The position numbers and the translations under genes are program-made. Of a stretch of DNA of 35,141 bases, positions 17,224-25,237 are shown piece by piece. Source of the stretch: Terriglobia bacterium (GTDB taxonomy: Bacteria > Acidobacteriota > Terriglobia > Bryobacterales > Bryobacteraceae); assembly GCA_020073115.1 (NCBI GenBank), contig JAIQFU010000020.1, positions 14,541 through 49,681 of the forward strand. Direction: 5' to 3'. Below the pieces are notes generated by a model. That model had not been told where the DNA came from. It made no database searches and was given only the letters and a program-made list of their open reading frames with translations. How positions within the stretch are numbered: position 1 is the first letter of the stretch; every line of letters begins with the position of its first letter.

Positions 17224-17252
17224 CTCCTTTCCAGCAAGAGGGGGGAACCGCC

Positions 17253-18353
17253 GTGGGCAAAGCCAGTCAGGCTGCCGCTTACAAAAGCCCGTTACATCAG
17301 ATGACCCGGACCACGCCGACGTGTCTATGGAACGATTCGGCCTCCGTCCGGGAACTGACCTACTCCATGGAGCACGGGGCCGTGGGCGCCACCTGCAATC
17401 CCGTCATCGCTCTCGGAATTCTGCATAAAGAAACGGAGCGGTGGAAGGCGCGCATCCAAGCCCTCATTCAGGAAATGCCTACAGCCACCGAGGACCAGAT
17501 CGGCTGGCGGGTGGTAGAGGAGCTTTCGACCGAGGGCGCGGCGCTGCTGGAACCGGTCTTCGAGGCGCACCGGGGGAAGAACGGGCGGCTGTCCATTCAG
17601 ACCGACCCTCGGTTGTACCGGGACACGCGCGCGATTCTCGAGCAGGCGGCGCGGTTCGATTCTCTCGCCCCCAACATGATCGTCAAGATCCCGGTCACGC
17701 GCGCCGGCATACCGGCCATCGAAGAGGCCACTTACCGCGGCATCAGTATCAATGCCACGGTATCGTTCACCGTCCCCCAGGCTATCGCCGTGGCCGAGGC
17801 CGTGGAACGCGGGCTGCGGAGAAGGGAAGCCGAGGGCAAGGATATCTCCGCCATGGGGCCCGTATGCACCATCATGGTGGGCCGCCTGGACGACTGGCTG
17901 AAGGTGGTAACGGAGAAGGAAGGGATCATCCTCGACCCCGGCTTCCTGGAGTGGGCCGGGGTGGCCGTTTTCAAGCAGGCTTACCGCATCTTCCGCGAGC
18001 GCGGGTACCGGCTGCGGCTGCTCTCGGCGGCGTTCCGCAATCACATGCACTGGAGCGAGTTCATTGGCGGCGACGTGGTGATTTCGCCGCCTTACGCCTG
18101 GCAGGTCCGCTACAACGCCAGCGACATACCGGTGGTCAGCCGGATCGATGATCCCGTGGAAAAGCGGATCGTCGACGAATTGCTCCGCCGGTTCCCCGAT
18201 TTCGAGCGGGCCTATGACGAAAAGGGCTTGGCAATCAATGAGTTCGACAGTTTTGGGCCGACCGTCCGCACCCTGCGGCAGTTCATCGGCGCGTGCACCG
18301 ACCTCGCCGTCCTGATACGCGAGTTCATGCTGCCCAACCCTGACCGGAAGTGA
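17253..18353 (+). CDS. Transaldolase-family protein
   Basis: This 366-residue cytoplasmic TIM-barrel protein is of the transaldolase type, moving a three-carbon dihydroxyacetone unit between sugar phosphates in the non-oxidative pentose phosphate pathway. The early strand LWNDSASVRELTYSMEHGAVGATCNPVIA corresponds to the D-x-A...T-x-NP motif. NMIVKIPVTRAGIPAIEEA carries the Schiff-base lysine (about residue 145). GISINATVSFTVPQAIAVAEA is a conserved strand-helix. The late region NHMHWSEFIGGDVVISPPYAW is also family-like. The sequence is longer than TalB (317 residues) and divergent, so the exact substrate may differ. A GAGGGGGGAA ribosome site before GTG 17253 supports this start. The frame extends upstream to 17190 without a site. 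Confidence 0.85.
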   Translation: MGKASQAAAYKSPLHQMTRTTPTCLWNDSASVRELTYSMEHGAVGATCNPVIALGILHKETERWKARIQALIQEMPTATEDQIGWRVVEELSTEGAALLEPVFEAHRGKNGRLSIQTDPRLYRDTRAILEQAARFDSLAPNMIVKIPVTRAGIPAIEEATYRGISINATVSFTVPQAIAVAEAVERGLRRREAEGKDISAMGPVCTIMVGRLDDWLKVVTEKEGIILDPGFLEWAGVAVFKQAYRIFRERGYRLRLLSAAFRNHMHWSEFIGGDVVISPPYAWQVRYNASDIPVVSRIDDPVEKRIVDELLRRFPDFERAYDEKGLAINEFDSFGPTVRTLRQFIGACTDLAVLIREFMLPNPDRK

Positions 18354-18382
18354 TTGCGAAATCCATCACATCGCGGGATAAT
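18354..18382 (+). promoter_or_regulatory. Promoter of the small gene at 18420
   Basis: TTGCGA (18354-18359) and GATAAT (18377-18382) are exactly 17 bases apart, matching the consensus at four and five of six positions. It begins immediately after the transaldolase stop in an unusually AT-rich stretch. Confidence 0.5.
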
Positions 18383-18419
18383 GTTGTATAAATCTACACG
18401 TTTTGCAGAAAGATCATAC

Positions 18420-18650
18420 ATGACTCGCGACCTTCAGGAAATTAAACAGGGGCTGGCTCAGATTCGCACCGCATTGAACCTCCTGGAGAGCTTCATTGCC
18501 GAATACGAGGCGCGTACCGTCAACATCTTGCCCGCGGAAGATGTGAAGTTCTACGCCGCCGTCGACGATGATGTAATCTCCGGCCCCGGTCTGGGTGAAC
18601 TGACTTCACTCAACGCCGAGATCCGCGAAACAGCCGAGCACCTGGCGTAG
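18420..18650 (+). CDS. Small protein of unknown function
   Basis: This is a 76-residue acidic protein that I do not recognise. Residues 1-32 (MTRDLQEIKQGLAQIRTALN and on to FIAEYEA) form an amphipathic, coiled-coil-like helix with spaced leucines and isoleucines. A central acidic, glycine-containing stretch (YAAVDDDVISGPGLGELT) and a second short helix follow. There is no signal peptide or membrane segment. It has its own plausible promoter at 18354-18382, with a leader of about 30 bases, and the gene ends 14 bases before the stop of the opposing phosphoesterase gene. A promoter plus compact helical composition argues that it is real. An alternative start at 18354 would overlap the promoter and is less likely. 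Confidence 0.6.
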   Translation: MTRDLQEIKQGLAQIRTALNLLESFIAEYEARTVNILPAEDVKFYAAVDDDVISGPGLGELTSLNAEIRETAEHLA

Positions 18651-18664
18651 GCTGTAACCCGCTC

Positions 18665-19876
18665 TCATCCACGTTTGAGCTCGAACAGCGTGATCTCCGG
18701 CGGAGCGCCAATCCGGATCGGGACCCCGATGGTGCCGATTCCACGGTTCACGTACAACTGCCCTCCCGGCTTTTCGAACAATCCCGAGACGTAGGGGGTC
18801 ACCAGGCGGCTGGGGGCGATCTGCGGGCTGATGAACTCCAGCGCGGCCTGCCCCCCATGGGTGTGACCGGCCAAGCTCAGGTCGATCCCCATCTCCGCGG
18901 CGCGGTCGAACGTGTCGGGGTTGTGGCTCAGCAGAATATTCACCCGGTCCGGCGCCATTAAGCCCCCCAGTCCATTGAAGAACCGCTGGACAAAGGCTTC
19001 GCTGTGCGGCCCCATCTGGCGGCGGCTGGCGAAGTCGATCCCCATGAGGTTGAACGACTCGCCGCCGGACGTAATCGCCACGTTCTGGTGGCGCAGGATT
19101 CTGATCCCTACCTGCGCGAAAAGGGCCGTGATCGAACCTTCCACCCGCGCCCACGCGTCGTGGTTTCCGAGACAGCCGAAGACGCCGAAGGGCGCCCGCA
19201 GCCCGGAAAGCGCTCGCACCACGGCCTGCTGGGGAGATGAGTCCCAGGTCACGAAATCGCCGGTGAGTACGACGAGGTCGGGCTTCAAAGCATTGGCGAT
19301 TCCCACGAACTTGCGGATCTCCTCCTCGGTCATGAAAGGGCCGATGTGGATGTCCGAAAGCTGCGCGATGCGGAAGCCGTCGAAGGCGCGCGGGAGGCGG
19401 GGCAGGCGGATCGGCTGCCGGGGCGTTTCCAGGTTGAGCCTTCCATAGAGCAGCCCGTAGGCCCCACCCAGGAACGGGGCCGCGGCCACAACGTTCCCGG
19501 TTCGCGCCAGAAATGCGCGGCGCGAGGGGTCAGGGGAGTGACCGCGTGCTTTCCGGGCCGCCCACAAGGGCGCGCGGATTACTGCCGTAACGCCCCAGAA
19601 CAAGAGAAGCAGCAGGAAACTGAACAGCGAACTGGCCATCCACCAGGAGAACGGGGCGCCGAACAGAAGTTCCGTGGGTGTCAGACGAACCGGCGTCGCG
19701 CGCCTGGTAAGCCATTCGAAGTTGAACAACAGAAGGTACGCCGCCAGCGCGGCGGCGGCCACGACTGCGCGGATGGCTCTGGCCCGGACCCGCTTGCTCA
19801 TCCAAACCCAGCCTCGCCAGAACCAGTACAGTTGACTCACGGCGAAAAGTAGCAGAATCGCGTCGAAAATGCCCAT
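18665..19876 (-). CDS. Membrane-anchored metallophosphoesterase
   Basis: This is a 403-residue protein. Residues 1-115 hold three or four transmembrane helices (MGIFDAILLLFAVSQLYWFW, AIRAVVAAAALAAYLLLFNF, SSLFSFLLLLLFWGVTAVI). A hydrophobic segment then follows an arginine pair (SRRAFLARTGNVVAAAPF), as in YkuE/YaeI-like phosphoesterases. The catalytic domain has all metal motifs: LSDIHIG, VVLTGDFVTWD, GCLGNHDAWA, ILLSHNPD and LAGHTHGGQ, so a two-metal site facing the periplasm is expected. Relatives act on lipid head groups such as UDP-diacylglucosamine, or on unknown phosphodiesters. The GNHDAW and HTHGG spacing is normal for the family. The ATG at 19876 is chosen because the first helix starts there. 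The upstream frame is only open reading through the divergent intergenic region. Confidence 0.9.
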   Translation of the reverse strand: MGIFDAILLLFAVSQLYWFWRGWVWMSKRVRARAIRAVVAAAALAAYLLLFNFEWLTRRATPVRLTPTELLFGAPFSWWMASSLFSFLLLLLFWGVTAVIRAPLWAARKARGHSPDPSRRAFLARTGNVVAAAPFLGGAYGLLYGRLNLETPRQPIRLPRLPRAFDGFRIAQLSDIHIGPFMTEEEIRKFVGIANALKPDLVVLTGDFVTWDSSPQQAVVRALSGLRAPFGVFGCLGNHDAWARVEGSITALFAQVGIRILRHQNVAITSGGESFNLMGIDFASRRQMGPHSEAFVQRFFNGLGGLMAPDRVNILLSHNPDTFDRAAEMGIDLSLAGHTHGGQAALEFISPQIAPSRLVTPYVSGLFEKPGGQLYVNRGIGTIGVPIRIGAPPEITLFELKRG

Positions 19877-19966
19877 TTGGAGTGCTTTTCCGGGAAGAAT
19901 TGCGCTTTCTTTCAATGTACCGTACCGAGTCTTCGCGCCGGTGGCCGGGTTTATAGAGAGAACAGC

Positions 19967-21523
19967 ATGCGGAAATGCCTGATTCCCCTCTTGTTCCTGG
20001 CGGCGGGCCTCGGGGCCGCGGAGGGCCCGCGGTCGCCGTTCGAAACCGGCGCCGAGCCTGCGCCCCGCGGCCGCATCGACGAATTGGTTTTCGGCAAGCT
20101 GAAGGAACTGGGGGCCCGGCCGGCCTTCCCCTGCTCCGACGAGGTCTTTCTCCGCCGCGCGTACCTGGATGTCATCGGAACCCTGCCCACGCCGGAGGAG
20201 GCGTGGCAGTTTCTGCAGGATCCCGATCCGAACAAGCGCGCCGCTCTCATCGACGGCCTCCTGGAGCGCCCCGAGTTCGCCGACTACTGGGCCATGAAGT
20301 GGAGCGACCTGCTGCGCGTCAAGTCGGAGTTTCCCATCAATCTGTGGCCCAACGCGGTCCAGGCGTATTACCGGTGGATCCGGACGTCGATCGCCGATAA
20401 CGTCCCGTACGACCGTTTTGTGCGCGAGATGCTGGCCGCCAGCGGCAGTAACTTCCGCGCGGCGCCGGTGAATTTCTATCGCGCCACCCAGAGCCACGAT
20501 CCGCAGGCGCTGGCGCAGATCGTGGCCCTGACGTTCATGGGAACCCGCGCCGAGAAATGGCCCAAAGCGCGTCTCGACGGCATGGCCGGTTTCTTTTCGC
20601 GCATCGGCTTCAAACCGACCGGTGAGTGGAAGGAGGAGATCGTCTATTTCGACGCCTCCAAGCCGCCGGAACCTGCCGTCTTCCCGGACGGCAAAGCCGC
20701 GAGGCTGACCTCCGGGCAGGACCCGCGCGAAGCCTTCGCCAACTGGCTGCTGGCTCCCGAAAACCCGTGGTTCGCCCGGAATATCGTGAACCGCGTCTGG
20801 TACTGGCTGATGGGCCGCGGCATCGTGCAGGAGCCGGACGATATCCGCGCCGACAACCCTCCCGCCAATCCCGAACTGCTGGCCTACCTGGAGCGCGAGT
20901 TGGCGGCCTCACGCTACGACCTGAAGCGAATCTACCGGCTGATATTGAACTCCCAGACTTACCAACTGTCTCCTATTCCCCGGGACAGCCGGCCCGAGGC
21001 CGCCGCCAATTTTGCCTCTTACCCGTTGCGCCGTCTCGATGCGGAGGCGCTGATCGATGCGGTGTGCCAGATCACCGGCACGACCGAGCCGTATTCCAGC
21101 CCTATTCCGGAGCCGTTCACTTTCCTTCCGGAGGGGCAGCGCTCCATCGCCCTGCCGGACGGGAGCATCGGCAGCGCCTTTTTGGAAATGTTCGGGCGAC
21201 CGCCGCGGGATACGGGGCTCGAATCGGAGCGCAACAACCGCCCCAGCGCCGAGCAGCGCCTCCACATGCTGAACTCGACCCACATCCAACAGAAGATCCA
21301 GCAGAGCACGAAGTTGCGGGCGCTATTTCAGGGGCGGCCCGGAGGCAGGCCGCGCGACCCGATCGACCGCCTCTATCTGGCGATTCTCTCGCGCACCCCT
21401 ACCGACGAGGAACTGAGAACCGCAGCCGCATATTTCCAATCCGTGCCGGGCAACAAGTGGCCGGCCGCCGTGGATTTGTCATGGGCATTGATCAACAGCG
21501 CCGAATTCTCGTACCGGCACTAG
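19967..21523 (+). CDS. DUF1549/DUF1553 domain secreted protein
   Basis: This 518-residue protein has a signal peptide (MRKCLIPLLFLAAGLGAAEG). The N-terminal DUF1549 domain has the signature FLRRAYLDVIGTLPTPEEA, KRAALIDGLLERPEFADYWA and KWSDLLR, then NVPYDRFVREMLAASGSN. The C-terminal DUF1553 domain has NPWFARNIVNRVWYWLMGRG, LLAYLERELAASRYDLKRI, YPLRRLDAEALIDAV and the end LYLAILSRTPTDEEL...WALINSAEFSY. The pair is common in Planctomycetes and Acidobacteria, often with an N-terminal cytochrome c domain that is missing here. The biochemical role is not established. It leads a three-gene operon with DUF1501 and pre-peptidase proteins. TATAGA lies nine bases before the ATG, giving a very short leader. 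Confidence 0.92.
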   Translation: MRKCLIPLLFLAAGLGAAEGPRSPFETGAEPAPRGRIDELVFGKLKELGARPAFPCSDEVFLRRAYLDVIGTLPTPEEAWQFLQDPDPNKRAALIDGLLERPEFADYWAMKWSDLLRVKSEFPINLWPNAVQAYYRWIRTSIADNVPYDRFVREMLAASGSNFRAAPVNFYRATQSHDPQALAQIVALTFMGTRAEKWPKARLDGMAGFFSRIGFKPTGEWKEEIVYFDASKPPEPAVFPDGKAARLTSGQDPREAFANWLLAPENPWFARNIVNRVWYWLMGRGIVQEPDDIRADNPPANPELLAYLERELAASRYDLKRIYRLILNSQTYQLSPIPRDSRPEAAANFASYPLRRLDAEALIDAVCQITGTTEPYSSPIPEPFTFLPEGQRSIALPDGSIGSAFLEMFGRPPRDTGLESERNNRPSAEQRLHMLNSTHIQQKIQQSTKLRALFQGRPGGRPRDPIDRLYLAILSRTPTDEELRTAAAYFQSVPGNKWPAAVDLSWALINSAEFSYRH

Positions 21524-22821
21524 GGGAGAGCCCGATCAGCCGCCGCGATGCCATTCGCGGCGCGTTGGCGTTCCTCACCGCTGCCGTGCCAGCCCGCCCC
21601 GCCGCGGCGTCCGCCAGGGCGAAGGCCGTTATCCAGATTTGGATGTGGGGCGGCCCGTGCCATCTCGACACGTTCGACCCGAAGCCGGAAGCCGGATACG
21701 ATTACTGCGGCCCGCTGGACAAGCCGATCAAGACGAACGTCGATGGAATCGTCATCGGCGAGCTTCTACCGCTGCTGGCGCAGCAGGCCGACAAGTATTC
21801 GATCATCCGCAGCATGACCCACGGGCTGAACGCCCACGAAACGGCCTCCTACATAGTCCAGACCGGCCGTGCGCCGGGCGGACGCGTGGTTTACCCCTGC
21901 GCCGGCGCGGTGGTCTCGCTGTTTAAGGGCATGAGCGCCGGGTACCGCGGACTGATCCCGCCGTACATCGTGCTGACTCAGCCGCAGGGCCGTTTCTCCG
22001 AGGCGGGGTTCCTGGGGACGCGCTATACCCCCTTCGCGACCGGCGGCGACCCGGCGCAGGCCCGCTTCGCCGTGGAGGGGATCGTGCTTCAGGGCGTCCC
22101 GGACCAGAGGCAGAGGGACCGGCGCGCGCTCCTTCGCAACATCAATACGCTGCAGCAAGCCGCGGCGGGGGACGCGTCCATGAAGGCCTTGAGCGACGCC
22201 GAGGAGCAGGCCTACGAGCTCATCCTGGGCGACGGGGGCAAGGTATTCGACCTCTCGCAGGAAAAGGACGAGATGCGGGACCGCTACGGCCGCAACACGT
22301 TCGGACAATCCTGCCTGGTGGCGCGGCGGCTGGTGGAGCGCGGAGTCCCGTACGTCACCATCAATTACCAGGGGTGGGACACGCACCGGCAGCATTTCCA
22401 GATCATGCGGCAGCGGCTCCCGCAGATGGACCGCGGGATGGCGGCCCTGCTGCAGGACCTCACCGGGCGCGGCCTGCTGGACAGCACCATCATCTGGTGG
22501 AGCGGCGAGTTCGGCCGGACCCCGAAAGTGCTCTGGGAAGCGCCCTGGAACGGTGGGCGCGGCCACTACGGCCAGGTCTTCTCGGCGGTGGTGGCGGGGG
22601 GCGGCTTCCAAGGCGGCCGAGTGCTCGGGGCGTCGGACGCGAAGGGCGAGGACGTGAAAGACCGGCCCGTGTATCCGTGTGACGTCCTCGGCAGCATGTA
22701 CGAATTGCTGGGGATCGACCCCGAAGGGAAGCTGCCCAACCCCCAGGGGCTGGACGCGCGTGTAACACCCACGGCGGCAGAAGGCGTGGCGACGGGCGGA
22801 CGGCTGAAGGAGTTGATGTGA
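21481..22821 (+). CDS. DUF1501 protein with Tat leader (sulfatase/phosphatase-like fold)
   Basis: From ATG 21481 the gene gives 446 residues and overlaps DUF1553 by 43 bases. The Tat motif SRRDAIRGALAFL is followed by AVIQIWMWGGPCHLDTFDPKPEAG, SIIRSMTHGLNAHETASYIVQTG, VPYVTINYQGWDTH and IWWSGEFGRTPKV...GRGHYGQVFSAVVAGGG. These are the DUF1501 signatures, a family related to alkaline-phosphatase-like enzymes and exported folded. The ATG lacks a ribosome site and adds 18 odd residues. A strong GGGGAG site at 21523-21528 points instead to an in-frame ATC at 21535, giving the typical beginning (M)ISRRDAIRG. The function probably concerns processing of extracellular substrate with its two operon partners. 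Confidence 0.9.
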   Translation: MGIDQQRRILVPALGESPISRRDAIRGALAFLTAAVPARPAAASARAKAVIQIWMWGGPCHLDTFDPKPEAGYDYCGPLDKPIKTNVDGIVIGELLPLLAQQADKYSIIRSMTHGLNAHETASYIVQTGRAPGGRVVYPCAGAVVSLFKGMSAGYRGLIPPYIVLTQPQGRFSEAGFLGTRYTPFATGGDPAQARFAVEGIVLQGVPDQRQRDRRALLRNINTLQQAAAGDASMKALSDAEEQAYELILGDGGKVFDLSQEKDEMRDRYGRNTFGQSCLVARRLVERGVPYVTINYQGWDTHRQHFQIMRQRLPQMDRGMAALLQDLTGRGLLDSTIIWWSGEFGRTPKVLWEAPWNGGRGHYGQVFSAVVAGGGFQGGRVLGASDAKGEDVKDRPVYPCDVLGSMYELLGIDPEGKLPNPQGLDARVTPTAAEGVATGGRLKELM

Positions 22822-25172
22822 GACGACCCTACAGGTGGAGTGGGCTTCCGGCCTGCCATCCCGGCTTTCATGCCGGCACGAAAGCCGGCATGGCAGGCCA
22901 GAGGCCCACTCCACCTCATGCCTTACGGCCTGGGATACTCTGGATTGCGGCGCTTCTTGCATCGGCCGCCTTCGCGCAGAACGCCCCTCACCTGGCCTAT
23001 GTCTTCCCCGCCGGCGGACAGCGGGGGACTACTCTCCAGATCAGGATCGGCGGTCAATTCCTCAATCAGGTCACGGGCGCGCGCATCTCCGGCGGGGGCG
23101 TCCGCGCCGAAACCACTGCTTACGCACGGCCCATGAACAACATGAAGGCCATGCAGCTCCGCGAGCGGATGCAGGCATTGCAGAAGACGCCCAACGACCC
23201 CGCCGCCCGGCAGGAAATGGCCGAAATTCGCCACAAGCTGGCCACCTTCAACCGCGCCATCAACCCCGTGCTGGCCGAGGTCGAGACGCTGACCCTCACC
23301 ATCGCTCCCGATGCCCAGCCCGGGCGGCGCGAACTACGGCTCTCGACCCCGCAGGGCCTCTCCAACCCGCTGGTCTTCTGCGTCGGCCAACTGGCCGAGT
23401 TCGGCGAGAAGCAGTCCGATGTCAGGCTCCTTGTGGCCGGCATGACCTTCGAGGAGACCGGCATCGAGCGAGAGATGGCGGTCACTTTGCCAGTGACCAT
23501 CAACGGCCGGATCATGCCTCGCCCGGCCCGCCCGCAGAACCAGCTGTTCACGCCGGGCGAGGCGGACCGCTACCGCTTCCAGGCTCACAAGGATGAGCAA
23601 CTGGTGATCGCCGCCAGCGCGCGCGACCTCATTCCCTATCTCGCCGACGCCGTGCCCGGCTGGTTCCAGCCTACCGTGGCGCTGTTCGACGACAAGGGCC
23701 ATGAACTGGCCTACGACGACGACTACCGCTTCCATCCGGATCCCGTGGTTCACTACCAGATCCCCCGCGATGGCGAGTACGTCGTGGAGATCAAGGACGC
23801 TCTCTACCGCGGCCGCGAGGATTTCGTCTACCGCCTCACCATCGGCGACCTGCCGTTCGTCACCACGGTCTTCCCCCTCGGGGGACGCGCGGGGGCGCGG
23901 ACCACCGTGGCCGTCGAGGGGTGGAACCTTCCGGCCAGGAAGGTGGTGATGGAGAGCAAGGGCAAGGAGCCCGGCGTGTATCCGCTGCCGCTGAACCGAG
24001 CGGAACTGGAGTCCAACCCAGCGCTGTTCGCCGTCGATACCATGCCGGAGATCGTGGAAAAGGAGCCCAACGACGCCCCCAGGGGAGCGCAGCGGGTCAA
24101 GCTGCCGGTGATCGTCAATGGACGCATCGGGCGCCCGGGCGATTCCGACGTATTCGCCTTTCAGGGCCGCAAGGGAGAAACGGTGGTGGCCGAGGTCTAT
24201 GCGCGCCGGCTCGAATCGCCGGTCGATTCCGCGCTGAGGCTCACCGACGCCGCGGGCCGGCAACTGGCCTTCAACGACGACCATGAGGACCGAGGGTACG
24301 GGCTGCTCACCCACCAGGCCGATTCGTTCCTTTCCGTTACGTTGCCGGCGAATGGGACCTACTACCTCTACCTCACCGATGCGCAGGGCAGCGGCGGTCC
24401 GGAGTACGTCTATCGCCTGCGCATCAGCCCGCCGCGGCCCGATTTCGAACTGAGAGTAACGCCGTCCGCCATCAATGCCGGGCGCGGGCTGACCGTCCCG
24501 GTGGCCGTCCATGCCATTCGCAAGGACGGCTTCCCGGGCGAGATCGCGCTGGCGCTAAAAGACGCGCCCCGCGGATTATCGCTAAGCGGCGGGCTGATCC
24601 CCGCCGGCCAGGATCAGGTTCGCGTGACGCTCACGGTTCCGCCCGCCACGCCGCTGGCGGAAGCGCTCGCTTTGAGTATCGAGGGGCGCGCGAAGATCCA
24701 GGGGCGGGACGTGGCGCACGCGGCCTTGCCGGCGGACGACATGATGCAGGCCTTCGCCTATCGCCACCTGGTTGGGGCCGAAGCCCTGACCCTTACCGTG
24801 GCCCGGCGCGGCGCGCTCCGCATGCCGGCCAGAATCCTGGGCGGGGAGCCACTCAAGATCCCGGCCGGCGGTTCAGTCCGGCTGCGCGTACAGGCGCAGT
24901 TGCCTCCCAATGGAGCCATCGCCAAACTGCGCTTCGAATTGAGCGACCCTCCGGAAGGAATTGCGCTGAAAGACACGGTTCCGGCCGGCGACGGCGTCGA
25001 GATCGTGCTCCAGTGCGACGCCGCCAAAGCCAAGCCGGGCATGAAGGGCAACCTGATTGTGAACGTGCTGGGCGAGAGGGAAGTGACCGTAGCTGGAACG
25101 GGCCGCCGCAACACGCAACGGGTCCAGTTGGGCGCGCTGCCGGCGGCGCCGTTCGAGATCGTGAGCCGGTGA
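22818..25172 (+). CDS. Secreted protein with pre-peptidase C-terminal (PPC) domains and a repeat-derived N-terminus
   Basis: This 784-residue protein is the third gene of the DUF1549-DUF1501 operon. GTG 22818 overlaps the DUF1501 stop (GTGA) and follows AAGGAG with 6-base spacing. A signal peptide core (residues about 39-53, GILWIAALLASAAFAQ) comes unusually late. Residues 6-33 are encoded by the palindrome at 22833-22916. After an IPT-like first domain (YVFPAGGQRGTTLQIRIGGQF) and a helical insert, a PPC domain (EADRYRFQAHKDEQLVIAAS...GEYVVEIKDALYRG) is seen at about 250-345. A second (SDVFAFQGRKGETVVAEVYA...GTYYLYLTDAQG) is at about 435-535. PPC domains are beta-sandwiches thought to aid secretion or binding of extracellular enzymes. 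No protease catalytic domain is visible. No other start fits the signal peptide except an ATG at 22890, inside the palindrome. Confidence 0.88.
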   Translation: MRRPYRWSGLPACHPGFHAGTKAGMAGQRPTPPHALRPGILWIAALLASAAFAQNAPHLAYVFPAGGQRGTTLQIRIGGQFLNQVTGARISGGGVRAETTAYARPMNNMKAMQLRERMQALQKTPNDPAARQEMAEIRHKLATFNRAINPVLAEVETLTLTIAPDAQPGRRELRLSTPQGLSNPLVFCVGQLAEFGEKQSDVRLLVAGMTFEETGIEREMAVTLPVTINGRIMPRPARPQNQLFTPGEADRYRFQAHKDEQLVIAASARDLIPYLADAVPGWFQPTVALFDDKGHELAYDDDYRFHPDPVVHYQIPRDGEYVVEIKDALYRGREDFVYRLTIGDLPFVTTVFPLGGRAGARTTVAVEGWNLPARKVVMESKGKEPGVYPLPLNRAELESNPALFAVDTMPEIVEKEPNDAPRGAQRVKLPVIVNGRIGRPGDSDVFAFQGRKGETVVAEVYARRLESPVDSALRLTDAAGRQLAFNDDHEDRGYGLLTHQADSFLSVTLPANGTYYLYLTDAQGSGGPEYVYRLRISPPRPDFELRVTPSAINAGRGLTVPVAVHAIRKDGFPGEIALALKDAPRGLSLSGGLIPAGQDQVRVTLTVPPATPLAEALALSIEGRAKIQGRDVAHAALPADDMMQAFAYRHLVGAEALTLTVARRGALRMPARILGGEPLKIPAGGSVRLRVQAQLPPNGAIAKLRFELSDPPEGIALKDTVPAGDGVEIVLQCDAAKAKPGMKGNLIVNVLGEREVTVAGTGRRNTQRVQLGALPAAPFEIVSR
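22833..22916. repeat. 84-bp near-perfect palindrome inside a coding region
   Basis: The element is symmetric about 22874/22875, with TGCCGGCA at the centre (22871-22878). The two 42-base arms match at 38 positions. It lies within the first 33 codons of the pre-peptidase protein gene, is a multiple of three long (28 codons), and contains no stop in that frame. The arm motif (GTGGGC-TTCC-GCCTGCC) is shared with the repeat at 7481-7576. Confidence 0.9.
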
Positions 25173-25210
25173 GATCGCCGCTCTGTACGTACGCGGCGCC
25201 GCTGCGGCTG

Positions 25211-25231
25211 GGGCAGGTCGGCGACCTGCCC
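25211..25231. terminator. Hairpin between convergent genes
   Basis: GGGCAGGTC (25211-25219) and GACCTGCCC (25223-25231) form a perfect 9-bp stem with a GGC loop. It lies 38 bases after the pre-peptidase gene stop and 6 bases from the stop of the opposing dehydratase gene, suiting a shared terminator. Confidence 0.55.
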
Positions 25232-25237
25232 GTCCGA

